DNA of 64,000 bases, taken from positions 248,001-312,000 of the forward strand of contig NZ_CAJZAR010000037.1 of the NCBI RefSeq assembly GCF_914484835.1, written 5' to 3'. The notes under the pieces were generated by a model, which saw only the letters and a program-made list of their open reading frames with translations, searched no databases and was not told the origin of the DNA. The position numbers and the translations under genes are program-made. This document shows positions 36,098 to 43,964 of the stretch, in pieces. This DNA is from Paraburkholderia tropica. GTDB lineage: Bacteria > Pseudomonadota > Gammaproteobacteria > Burkholderiales > Burkholderiaceae. The stretch's first letter is position 1. The number at the start of each line of letters is the position of its first letter.

Positions 36098-36122
36098 GCA
36101 AATAAGAATGATTGCGATTTGC
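36098..36122 (-). promoter_or_regulatory. Fur box of the piuA-like/piuC operon
   Basis: On the minus strand the core reads AATCGCAATCATTCTTATT, close to the Fur consensus, and is bounded by a 6-bp inverted repeat GCAAAT/ATTTGC. It lies 38-62 bp before the receptor start. Confidence 0.75.
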
Positions 36123-36194
36123 AATGGTAAGAATTCGGGCATCAAGAAAACGTTAAGATCGGGGTTCGATCGGGCAGGCAGGCCGCCGGGCGCC

Positions 36195-36230
36195 GTTTTC
36201 CGACACGAAAAAATATTTCGCTTCGGAAAC
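36195..36230. repeat. REP-like hairpin element (GTTTCCGA family)
   Basis: GTTTTCCGACACGAAA and TTTCGCTTCGGAAAC form inverted arms around an AT loop. The element abuts the -35 of the TetR gene. Confidence 0.6.
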
Positions 36231-36259
36231 TTGACAATCTATCTTCCAGTAGATAAATT
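36231..36259 (+). promoter_or_regulatory. Promoter of the ohr-linked TetR gene with built-in operator (box 1)
   Basis: TTGACA (36231-36236), 17 bp, then TAAATT (36254-36259). The palindrome CTATCT-TCCAGT-AGATAA (36239-36256) fills the spacer, which suggests autorepression. Transcription would start within a base or so of the ATG at 36267. Confidence 0.7.
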
Positions 36260-36266
36260 AACACCC

Positions 36267-36833
36267 ATGGACACGCAATCGACCGTACGCGAACAGCTTC
36301 TGGATCACGCCATCACCTTGATGATGCTGCGGGGTTACAACGGCTTTAGCTATCGCGACCTGTCGGAGCTGGTGGGCGTGAAAACGTCGAGCATCCACTA
36401 CTACTTCCCGTCGAAGGACGACCTGGTGCTCGAAGCGGTGAAGCAGTACAGCGAAGAAGTCGTTCGCGCGCTGCAGTCGATCGACCCGGTGCTGCCCGCG
36501 AACGAAAAGCTGAGCCTGTACACGCGTTTCTTCGGCAAGACGCTCGGCGACGGCAACCAGATCTGCCTGTGCGGCATGCTGGCCGCCGACATCGAAACGC
36601 TGCCGGAAACGGTGCGCGAAGCGGTGCAGGCGTTCTTCCGCACGAACGAGGCGTGGCTGGCCAAAGTGCTGGCGCAAGGCGTCAAGGAAGGCACGCTGAT
36701 CGCTCGGGACAAGCCCGAGAGCGCGGCGCGCACGCTGTTCGCGGCGCTGCAGGGCAGCGTGATCGCGAGCCGGCTGTTTCACACGAAGTCGCGTCTGGAA
36801 GACGTGGAAGCCATGTGGCGAGTCGCGGCCTGA
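36267..36833 (+). CDS. TetR-family regulator linked to ohr
   Basis: 188 residues. The helix-turn-helix reads LMMLRGYNGFSYRDLSELVGVKTSSIHYYFPSKDDLV, and the C-terminal part (ICLCGMLAADIETLPETVREAV) matches the TetR_C group with a conserved Cys pair (ICLCGM), as in AcuR/YxaF-like regulators. The Cys residues could serve redox or electrophile sensing, which is inference. There is no SD before the ATG and the promoter start falls on the ATG, so the message may be leaderless. The same palindrome occurs in its own promoter and twice before ohr. Confidence 0.88.
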   Translation: MDTQSTVREQLLDHAITLMMLRGYNGFSYRDLSELVGVKTSSIHYYFPSKDDLVLEAVKQYSEEVVRALQSIDPVLPANEKLSLYTRFFGKTLGDGNQICLCGMLAADIETLPETVREAVQAFFRTNEAWLAKVLAQGVKEGTLIARDKPESAARTLFAALQGSVIASRLFHTKSRLEDVEAMWRVAA

Positions 36834-36908
36834 CGGGCGAAGCGGCGCGGCCACAGGCACGAATGCAGAACCGGGGCGGCTCGCCGCCCCATTGCTGGAC
36901 CCTGATAT

Positions 36909-36926
36909 CTATCTTCTGGTAGATAG
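36909..36926. promoter_or_regulatory. Operator palindrome upstream of ohr (box 2)
   Basis: CTATCT-TCTGGT-AGATAG, a perfect 6-bp inverted repeat with a 6-bp spacer, identical in half-sites to box 3 and nearly so to box 1. Confidence 0.75.
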
Positions 36927-36965
36927 TGATGCAGAAATGTTGCAGTAACACTTGCGTCAACATAT

Positions 36966-36983
36966 CTATCTAGTGATAGATAG
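36966..36983. promoter_or_regulatory. Operator palindrome upstream of ohr (box 3)
   Basis: CTATCT-AGTGAT-AGATAG, a perfect inverted repeat, 57 bp centre to centre from box 2. Weak -35/-10 candidates (TTGCGT at 36952, TTGCAG at 36940) lie between the boxes, so both may flank or cover the ohr promoter. Confidence 0.75.
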
Positions 36984-36999
36984 CATTAGAAGCATAACG

Positions 37000-37083
37000 A
37001 TGACGATCACGCGTACGCCACGAATGATTGTTATCGTCGCTGTAGAACCTGTCGCGAAGATCGCCATCGATCTGGACGACTAA
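37000..37083 (+). CDS. Possible 27-residue leader peptide before ohr
   Basis: An ATG-to-TAA frame just downstream of operator box 3, reading MTITRTPRMIVIVAVEPVAK and a short acidic end. There is no clear SD. It could be a chance frame in a long 5' leader or a small peptide; weak support. Confidence 0.2.
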   Translation: MTITRTPRMIVIVAVEPVAKIAIDLDD

Positions 37084-37134
37084 CGAATCAACCTTGTTGC
37101 TTGACCTATCGTTTCTCACACAGGAGAGTCAGTC

Positions 37135-37560
37135 ATGTCGATCGAAAAAGTCCTCTACACCGCCGAAGCCACCGCAACCGGAGGCCGTGATGGCCGCGCC
37201 GTCGTGCCCGAGAGCAACCTCGACCTCAAGCTCACGACGCCGCGCGAACTGGGCGGCGCAGGCGGCGCCGGCACGAACCCCGAGCAGCTGTTCGCGGCCG
37301 GTTACAGCGCGTGTTTCATCGGCGCGATGAAGTTCGTCGCGGCGCGCGACAAGATCGCCATTCCGGCGGACGTCTCGGTCACGGGCCGCGTCGGCATCGG
37401 CCAGATCCCGAACGGCTTCGGCATCGAAGTGGAACTGCGCGTCTCGCTGCCGGGCATGGACCGCGAAGCCGCTCAGGCGCTGGTCGACAAGGCTCATATC
37501 GTGTGCCCGTACTCGAACGCCACGCGCGGCAACATCGACGTCACGCTGACGATCGCTTAA
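37135..37560 (+). CDS. ohr: Organic hydroperoxide resistance protein (Ohr/OsmC family)
   Basis: 141 residues, SD AGGAG. The catalytic cysteines are C60 in [10 protein letters not shown] and C124 in [11 protein letters not shown], and the conserved Arg (GGRDG, residue 18) and Glu in NPEQLF complete the active site. The [22 protein letters not shown] wording is that of true Ohr rather than OsmC. The enzyme reduces organic and fatty-acid hydroperoxides using lipoylated proteins. Most Ohr genes are controlled by MarR-type OhrR; here a TetR gene and shared palindromes take that place. Confidence 0.95.
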   Translation: MSIEKVLYTAEATATGGRDGRAVVPESNLDLKLTTPRELGGAGGAGTNPEQLFAAGYSACFIGAMKFVAARDKIAIPADVSVTGRVGIGQIPNGFGIEVELRVSLPGMDREAAQALVDKAHIVCPYSNATRGNIDVTLTIA

Positions 37561-37584
37561 GGCCGCGAGACGATCGGAAGCTGC

Positions 37585-37634
37585 ATCGGGAAACCAAAGT
37601 TTTGCTGATTGTTTTCCCGATTTCCGATCGGAAA
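37585..37634. repeat. REP-like hairpin element after ohr
   Basis: ATCGGGAAAC (37585-37594) pairs with GTTTTCCCGAT, and the perfect palindrome TTTCCGATCGGAAA (37621-37634) follows at once. Same motif family as the elements at 32.1, 36.2 and 50.5 kb. Confidence 0.6.
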
Positions 37635-37638
37635 TAAA

Positions 37639-37686
37639 CGGGCCGCGCCGGATCATCTGCATGATCCGGCGCGGCCCGTTTGTTTC
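37639..37686. terminator. Strong bidirectional terminator between ohr and recD
   Basis: An 18-bp perfect stem (37639-37656 with 37661-37678) with loop CTGC, followed by TTTGTTT. It serves the convergent ohr and recD transcripts. Confidence 0.8.
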
Positions 37687-37709
37687 GTGTGTTACCCGAA
37701 GGTTTTCTC

Positions 37710-37726
37710 GTTTTCCGATGGGAAAC
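37710..37726. repeat. REP-like motif copy
   Basis: GTTTTCCGATGGGAAAC, a near-palindrome, 33 bp beyond the recD stop. Confidence 0.5.
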
Positions 37727-37758
37727 GCGAGCGCTCAAGCAGTTAAGCGGTCGAACCT

Positions 37759-40059
37759 TCAGCCCGCGGCGTCGAACAACGCCGCCATCAAGCCGCTCGC
37801 GCGCTGCACGCGGGCGCAGACCGCGCGCTCCAGCACCGAGCGCCCTTCCGGTACGGCCAGCGTGAACCACGTGCGCGCGCGCGTGATGCCCGTGTAGACG
37901 AGTTCGCGCGTGAGAATCGGGCTGTACGTATCGGGCAGCACGAGCGCCGCGTGCGTGAACTCCGAACCCTGCGACTTGTGAACGGTCAGCGCGAACACGG
38001 TTTCCACGCCCTGCAAGCGGCTCGGCGACACCCACTTCACGCCGCCCACGCCATCGCCCGACGGAAACGCCACGCGCAACACCGGCGGCGCGCCCTCGTC
38101 CACCGGCAAATCGAGCGCGATGCCGATATCGCCGTTCATCAGCCCGAGTTCGTAGTCGTTATGCGTGACAAGCACGGGCCGCCCCGCGTACCAATCGCCG
38201 AGCGGATCGATCAGGCCGTCTTCCTGAAGCAGCCGTGCGACGCGCCGGTTGAGTCCCTCCACGCCCCAGGCGCCGCGCCGCAACGCGCAGAGCAACTGGA
38301 ACTGCGTATGCGCCTGCAAAACCGCCGACGCCCATTTCGCCAACGCTTCGGGCGTCGCGCCCGCCTCGGGCCGCAATTTGCGCATGGTCGTCAGATAGTG
38401 CCGATAGCCTCGGCGCTCTCCTGCGGGCGCGCCATCCTCGCTCACGTTGCCGTCGGTGATCAGCGCGCGCAACGGCGCATCGTCGCCTGCCGGGCAGACG
38501 AGACGCGCGAGATCCGCGTAGCCGCGCGTCCAGATCTTCGCCACGCCCGTGGCATCGCCCGCATTGACGAGATCGGCCAGCGCGCCAATGCCGCTTTCCG
38601 ACGCGAAGCGATGGCTTTCGCGCAGCATCGCCACGGCCTGATCGAGCGGCATGCCGTGCGCGTCGAGCATCGCATCGTCGATGCGCTCGCCGGTGGCCGC
38701 TTCGAGCCACGCGCGCGTGGCCTCCGTATAGTGGCCGTCGCGCGCGCGCTCGCAGAGTTCGCCGAGCACCGCGCCCGCTTCGACCGAGGCCAGCTGGTCC
38801 TTGTCGCCGAGCAGGATCAGACGCGCATTCGACGGCAGCGCGTCGAGCACCGCCGCCATCATCTCCAGATCGACCATCGACGCCTCGTCGATCACGAGCA
38901 CATCGACGGGCAGCGGATTGCCCGCATCGTGACGGAAACGGCGGCTGCCGGGCCGCGTGCCGAGCACGCGATGCAGCGTCGTCACGACGGTGGGAATCGC
39001 GCTGCGCAGCGCCGCCGCGTCCACGCGTTGCGCGAGCGCGTCGAACGGCAGACGCTCGACGGCGCCCGCGATCGATTCGTTCAGGCGCGCGGCGGCCTTG
39101 CCGGTCGGCGCGGCGAGGCGAATGCGCAGCGGCCGCCCGCCCGTGCCTTCTCGATCGAGCGCGAGAGTTTGCAGGAGTGCCAACAATCTCACGACCGTGG
39201 TCGTCTTGCCCGTGCCGGGACCGCCCGTGATGATGCTGAAAGCGCTGCGCGCCGCGAGCGCGCAGGCGAGCTTCTGCCAGTCCGCGCCCTTCGCTTGCGC
39301 CGGTCGCGACACGAACAAGGCATCGAGCGCGGCGCGCGCCGCCGCGGCGGGCAGCGCCGCTTCGAGACGCGGCCCCCGCGCGAGCCGCGCTTCGATTCCG
39401 GCACGCACGTCCTGTTCATACTGCCAATAACGGCGCAGATAGAAACGATTGCAGGCCAGCACAAGCGGCGCGCTGTTTTGCATATCGTTTTGCGTATCGT
39501 TCTGCGCATCGTTCTGCGTATCGTCTTGCGTGCCGTCGTGCCAATGCCCGACCAGTTCGGGCGCGTCGAGCGCCGCGCGCCAGCGTTCGAGCGTCACGCC
39601 CGCCAGCACCTCGGCGGGCGGCTGCGGCGGCTCGGCCGTGGGCGTTTGCGGGCCGTCGGGCGGCAGCGACAGCGCGAAGGCGGGATCGTCGAGCGTGGCC
39701 TGCAAGTCGAGACAGACGTGACCGCGCCCGAGCTGATGACTCGCGAGCGCGGCGGCCAGCAGCAACAGCGGCGGCGCATCGGGCGTCTCGTCGAGCAGAA
39801 AGCGCGCGAACGCGCCATCGAGTGTGCGCAGCCAGCCGCGCTCCACCCAGCGGTCGAGCGTGGCGAGCATCTGCGCGGCGGATTCGCAGGCGTTCGCGCG
39901 CGGCGCGGCGGGCTCTGCAGGCTCTGCTGACGCTGGCTTCGCAGGCGCGGGCTGCGCGTCCTGCTCGATCTCTTCCGGCAGGAACGCGTCGAACAGATCG
40001 CCGGTCGTGCCGATGGCGCCTTTCGGCAAATCGCTGCGCGTGTTACGTCGCGGGCTCAT
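37759..40059 (-). CDS. recD: Exodeoxyribonuclease V subunit alpha (RecD helicase)
   Basis: 766 residues, longer than E. coli RecD (about 608) because of an extended, Ala/Pro-rich N-terminal region and an insertion. Walker A is GGPGTGKTTT, motif II is VLVIDEASMVD, LGDKDQLASVEAGAVLG follows, and the C-terminal motif is TVHKSQGSEF with TGITRAR. It is the fast 5'-3' motor of RecBCD in double-strand break repair. Its ATG overlaps the recB stop (ATGA). Residues about 175-200 are a QND-type tetrapeptide run from a 12-bp minisatellite. Confidence 0.95.
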   Translation of the reverse strand: MSPRRNTRSDLPKGAIGTTGDLFDAFLPEEIEQDAQPAPAKPASAEPAEPAAPRANACESAAQMLATLDRWVERGWLRTLDGAFARFLLDETPDAPPLLLLAAALASHQLGRGHVCLDLQATLDDPAFALSLPPDGPQTPTAEPPQPPAEVLAGVTLERWRAALDAPELVGHWHDGTQDDTQNDAQNDTQNDMQNSAPLVLACNRFYLRRYWQYEQDVRAGIEARLARGPRLEAALPAAAARAALDALFVSRPAQAKGADWQKLACALAARSAFSIITGGPGTGKTTTVVRLLALLQTLALDREGTGGRPLRIRLAAPTGKAAARLNESIAGAVERLPFDALAQRVDAAALRSAIPTVVTTLHRVLGTRPGSRRFRHDAGNPLPVDVLVIDEASMVDLEMMAAVLDALPSNARLILLGDKDQLASVEAGAVLGELCERARDGHYTEATRAWLEAATGERIDDAMLDAHGMPLDQAVAMLRESHRFASESGIGALADLVNAGDATGVAKIWTRGYADLARLVCPAGDDAPLRALITDGNVSEDGAPAGERRGYRHYLTTMRKLRPEAGATPEALAKWASAVLQAHTQFQLLCALRRGAWGVEGLNRRVARLLQEDGLIDPLGDWYAGRPVLVTHNDYELGLMNGDIGIALDLPVDEGAPPVLRVAFPSGDGVGGVKWVSPSRLQGVETVFALTVHKSQGSEFTHAALVLPDTYSPILTRELVYTGITRARTWFTLAVPEGRSVLERAVCARVQRASGLMAALFDAAG
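39474..39545 (-). repeat. In-frame 12-bp minisatellite in recD
   Basis: Six tandem 12-bp units of the CGTTCTGCGTAT type encode QDDT-QNDA-QNDT-QNDM-QNSA. Copies differ by one to three bases; the outermost are the most diverged. Confidence 0.9.
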
Positions 40060-43000
40060 GCTGCATCCTCAAGCGCGTCGTGATGCGCGAACAGCGCATC
40101 GAGTCCTTCGATCAGCTCGCGCGGCGGGCGCTCGCAATGCAAGCCCTGACTCGGCGAGCGGCCGCCGCGCAGGAACATGTAGACCGCGCCGCCCACATGC
40201 CGGTCGTAGTCGTAATCGGGCAAGCGCGCTTTCAACAGACGATGCAGCGCGAACAGATACAACGCGTACTGCAACTCATAGCGCGAATGCAGAATCTGCG
40301 CGCTCATTCTCGATTCGGTGTACGCATCATCGTCGGCGCCGAGCCAGTTCGATTTATAGTCGGCGACGTAATAGCGGCCCTCGTGCTCGAACACCAGATC
40401 GATAAAGCCCTTGAGCATGCCGTTCAAACGCGTGGCGTCGAGCGGCGGACGCGGCGCGCCGTCGAGCGTGAACTCAGTCACCAGCGCGTCGAGTTCGAGC
40501 GTGTTCACCCTGTGCGCCGCGACCCAGAATTCCATTTCCGCCATATACGAGGCGCTATCGAGTTTCGCAAGCGTGACGGGCGACACCGCTTCGCCGTCGA
40601 TCGACGGCAAGCGCAGCGGCGTGCCGATCAGCCCGAGCATCCACGACGTGAGCGTATCGATCCATTGCGACCAGCCGCGCACGTTGCAGCGTCGCGCGAT
40701 CATGTCGCGCAGCCGCGTGGCATCGTGCGCGACTTCGGCGAAGCCTTCGTTCGCGACCCATTCGATCAGTTCGTGCAGGAAGCTGCCGGCATCGGCGCCA
40801 CGTTCGAAGCCGTGCATCGGCGCGCCCTCGGGCGCGAGTTCCGCCGACGTTTGCAGCGCGTCTTCCGCATCGGCGTCGTCGAGAATACGTGCGTCGAGCA
40901 GTTCGCGAAACACGTCTTCGCTGCGCGTGTCCGGCGCGATGTGATCTTCTTCGGCCATCTGCGCGGCGTACGCGACCTGTGTGCCCTCCACGGTCTTCAG
41001 GCTCGAATAGCTCGCGATCCACCACGGTTCGCGGCCACGGCGCGGGAACATGCGCGCGCGTCCGCGCACGACGCCCGGCCCACGCAACGCGAAAGCTTCA
41101 TGGCTCGGCGCGGGTGCTTCCATGACGTCGATATCCGTGCACGCGCCACGCAGATCGTTTAGCAGTACCGCGCTTTGCTCGGCGGGCAGCTGTGCGCCGC
41201 CGCCCATCAGATAGCCGAACGCGCTGCCCTCCACGTTCTGCACGGGCGCATAGCCGATCCACGTCGCGTAGCGCGCGCGCGTGAGCGCCACGTAGAGCTT
41301 GCGCAGATCCTCGCCGAGCCGTTCGCGGTCGGCCTGCGCGAGCACGGCGTGATCCGCTTCGAGCGTCACACGCAGATTGCCCGCCTCGTCGTGCCACTTG
41401 AACGGCACGTCGTCGGCCTTCACCGCGCGATGCGCGCAAGCGAACGGCAGAAACACCAGCGGATATTCGAGGCCTTTCGACTTGTGGATCGTCACTACCT
41501 GCACGAGGCCCGCATCGCTTTCGAGCCGCAACTGTCGCGCGTCGCCGCCTCCGCCCGCGCTCTCGTCGTCGCGTTGTTCGTCGAGATAGCGGATCAGCGC
41601 GTGCTCGCCGTCGAGCTGCGTGCTCGCCTGCTGCAACAGCTCGGCCAGATGCAGCAGATTCGTGAGCGCGCGCTCGCCGTTCAGGCCCGCCGCCGCGCTC
41701 GCGCCAAGCAGACGCTGCGGCACATGAAAATCGTTGAGCAGGCGGCGCAGCATCGGCAGCACGCCCTTCTTGCGCCACACTTCGCGATAGCCGCGGAATT
41801 GCAGCACGCGCGCCTCCCACGCGATCTCGTCGCGGCCGAGCGCATCGAGTTCGTCCCAGCTTAAGCCGAGCGATCCGGTTGCGAGCGCGCTGCGTACGAG
41901 GCGGCCGTCGTCGGGCTCCGCGCACGCGCCGAGCCAGTAGCGCAGTTCCTCCGCTTGCGGCGTTTGATAGACGGAATCGCGATCGGACAGATAGACGCTG
42001 CGCACGCCGCGCGCCGCCAGCGCTTCGCGGATCGCGCGCGCCTCGTCGCGATTGTTCACGAGCACGGCCATGTCGGCCGGCTGCAGAGCCTTCATGCCCT
42101 GCTCGCCTTTGAAGCCCGCCGCGCCCTCTTGCCCGAGATTCAGCAGCCGCGCCATTTCGGTCGCGCAACTCGCCGCCATGCTCGCGAAGTACGCGGTCTT
42201 GCTCAACGGCTTGCCGTCCGCCGAACCGGGCAGCCACCACACGTTCAGCGCGGGCACGGCGGCACCGGATGCGATCAGTGCGTCGGGGCGTCCCGCCGCA
42301 TCCGCCGCGACGAAGGGCAGCGCATTGGCTTCGCCCGGCGCGCCGCGAAACAGAAAGGCGCCGCTGCCTTCGGGACGCTGTTCCGCCGCCTCGAAGCAGC
42401 GATTGACCGCATCGACCATCGCGCGCGTGGAGCGGAAATTCTTCTTGAGCGTATAGAGCCGCCCCGCACAGGCCTCGCGCGCGCGCAGATACGTATAGAT
42501 ATCCGCGCCGCGAAACGCATAGATCGCTTGCTTAGGATCGCCAATCAAGACGATAGCCGTCTCGCTCCGGTTCGCCTGGATCGCGTAGACCGCGTCGAAG
42601 ATCTGGTACTGGACCGGATCGGTGTCCTGGAACTCGTCGATCAGCGCCACCGGATACTGCTTGCGGATGATCTCGGCCAGACGCGCGCCGTTGGGCTTTT
42701 TGAGCGCGTCGAGCAGACGCGTGAGCAGCTCGTCGAAGCCCATCTGCGAGCGGCGCGTTTCTTCCTCTTCGAAGCGGCGCGCGATCCAGCGCGCGGCATG
42801 GCAGAGGATCGGCAGCTTCGCCGTGGGCCGCGCGGCCAGCGCCTCGCGCAATGCTTCCATCGCCACGAAGCAATCGTGTTCGGGCGGCGGGCCGTCCTTC
42901 CAGATTTCCGCGAGACCGGCGGGCGTGAGACGCGTCCACACGGCGGCATCGTCCTTGAAACCCGGATGCAGGCTGTCGGGATCGTTCGCCCATTCGCGCA

Positions 43001-43964
43001 GCTTGCTGAACCACGTTTCGCAGTTGCGCGTGTTGAGCTTCTTGGCGTCGAACAGTTTCTTTTCGCGCGCAGCCGCGAGCAGGCCTTCCGCTTCGTCGAT
43101 GCCCGCGCGCCACGGCGCCTTCAGCAATTCGAGCGCGTCGTGCGCCTGCTTGCGGGCTTCGCTCAAGGCGGCGGCGGGCACGTCGGCATCGGGCAGCAGA
43201 TTGGCGTGACCGAGCAGGCTGCGAACCGCGCCGTGCAACGCGTCGGGACTCGCGAACCACGCGCGCACCTGCGCGGCATCCTGCGCGTCGAGCGGCGCGA
43301 GAAACGTGCGCCAGTAATCGCGCACGACTTCGGCGCGCAACTCGGTCTGATCGGCCTCCAGCGTCTGCGAAAACAGGCTGTCGCTGTCGAAGGCGTGTTC
43401 GCTGAGCATGCGATTGCACCAGCCGTGAATCGTCGAGACCGCGGCCTCGTCCATCCATTCGGCCGCGAGTTGCAGGCGCCGCGCGCAGGCGGGCCATTGT
43501 TCGTGCGGATATTCCTCGCGCAAGTCATGCAGCAGATCGGCGCCCGCCGCGCGCAACGGCACGTCGTCGGGATCGGCGCGGAAATACTCGGCCGCTTCGA
43601 TCAGCCGCGCGCGGATGCGGTCGCGCAGTTCCTTCGTCGCGGCGTCGGTGAAGGTCACGACGAGAATTTCCGGCGGCGTGAGCGGGCGCATGGCGGGCCG
43701 TGCGTCGGCTGCGATCCCGTGGTTCTCGTGTTCGTGCTCGTGCTCGTGGAATTCGTCGAGCGCTTCGAGTCCGTCGAAGTCTTCGTCGTCGGACTCGTCG
43801 TGCGCTGCGCGCGCGCCCGTATGGCCCAGCACGAGCCGCACATACAGCATCGCGATCGTGAAGGTCTTGCCCGTGCCCGCGCTCGCTTCGATCAGGCGGC
43901 TGCCGTAAAGCGGAAACGACAGCGGTTTCAGTTCGTTCGGGATCATGTCGTCGGCTGGAATCAT
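40056..43964 (-). CDS. recB: Exodeoxyribonuclease V subunit beta (RecB helicase-nuclease)
   Basis: 1302 residues from the ATG at 43964, which overlaps the recC stop (ATGA) and has GGGAGAT upstream; the frame remains open further upstream but only inside recC. UvrD-type motifs: SRLIEASAGTGKTFTIAMLY, IDEFQDTDPVQYQIF, VLIGDPKQAIYAFRGAD, VQVVTIHKSKGLEYPLVFLPF and VALTRARYATW. The C-terminal nuclease motif is GFIDLVFEHEGRYYVADYKSN with the Asp-Asp-Lys triad. It is the 3'-5' helicase and the only nuclease of RecBCD. An acidic, His/Glu-rich insertion (EFHEHEHEHE) sits near residue 75. Confidence 0.96.
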   Translation of the reverse strand: MIPADDMIPNELKPLSFPLYGSRLIEASAGTGKTFTIAMLYVRLVLGHTGARAAHDESDDEDFDGLEALDEFHEHEHEHENHGIAADARPAMRPLTPPEILVVTFTDAATKELRDRIRARLIEAAEYFRADPDDVPLRAAGADLLHDLREEYPHEQWPACARRLQLAAEWMDEAAVSTIHGWCNRMLSEHAFDSDSLFSQTLEADQTELRAEVVRDYWRTFLAPLDAQDAAQVRAWFASPDALHGAVRSLLGHANLLPDADVPAAALSEARKQAHDALELLKAPWRAGIDEAEGLLAAAREKKLFDAKKLNTRNCETWFSKLREWANDPDSLHPGFKDDAAVWTRLTPAGLAEIWKDGPPPEHDCFVAMEALREALAARPTAKLPILCHAARWIARRFEEEETRRSQMGFDELLTRLLDALKKPNGARLAEIIRKQYPVALIDEFQDTDPVQYQIFDAVYAIQANRSETAIVLIGDPKQAIYAFRGADIYTYLRAREACAGRLYTLKKNFRSTRAMVDAVNRCFEAAEQRPEGSGAFLFRGAPGEANALPFVAADAAGRPDALIASGAAVPALNVWWLPGSADGKPLSKTAYFASMAASCATEMARLLNLGQEGAAGFKGEQGMKALQPADMAVLVNNRDEARAIREALAARGVRSVYLSDRDSVYQTPQAEELRYWLGACAEPDDGRLVRSALATGSLGLSWDELDALGRDEIAWEARVLQFRGYREVWRKKGVLPMLRRLLNDFHVPQRLLGASAAAGLNGERALTNLLHLAELLQQASTQLDGEHALIRYLDEQRDDESAGGGGDARQLRLESDAGLVQVVTIHKSKGLEYPLVFLPFACAHRAVKADDVPFKWHDEAGNLRVTLEADHAVLAQADRERLGEDLRKLYVALTRARYATWIGYAPVQNVEGSAFGYLMGGGAQLPAEQSAVLLNDLRGACTDIDVMEAPAPSHEAFALRGPGVVRGRARMFPRRGREPWWIASYSSLKTVEGTQVAYAAQMAEEDHIAPDTRSEDVFRELLDARILDDADAEDALQTSAELAPEGAPMHGFERGADAGSFLHELIEWVANEGFAEVAHDATRLRDMIARRCNVRGWSQWIDTLTSWMLGLIGTPLRLPSIDGEAVSPVTLAKLDSASYMAEMEFWVAAHRVNTLELDALVTEFTLDGAPRPPLDATRLNGMLKGFIDLVFEHEGRYYVADYKSNWLGADDDAYTESRMSAQILHSRYELQYALYLFALHRLLKARLPDYDYDRHVGGAVYMFLRGGRSPSQGLHCERPPRELIEGLDALFAHHDALEDAA

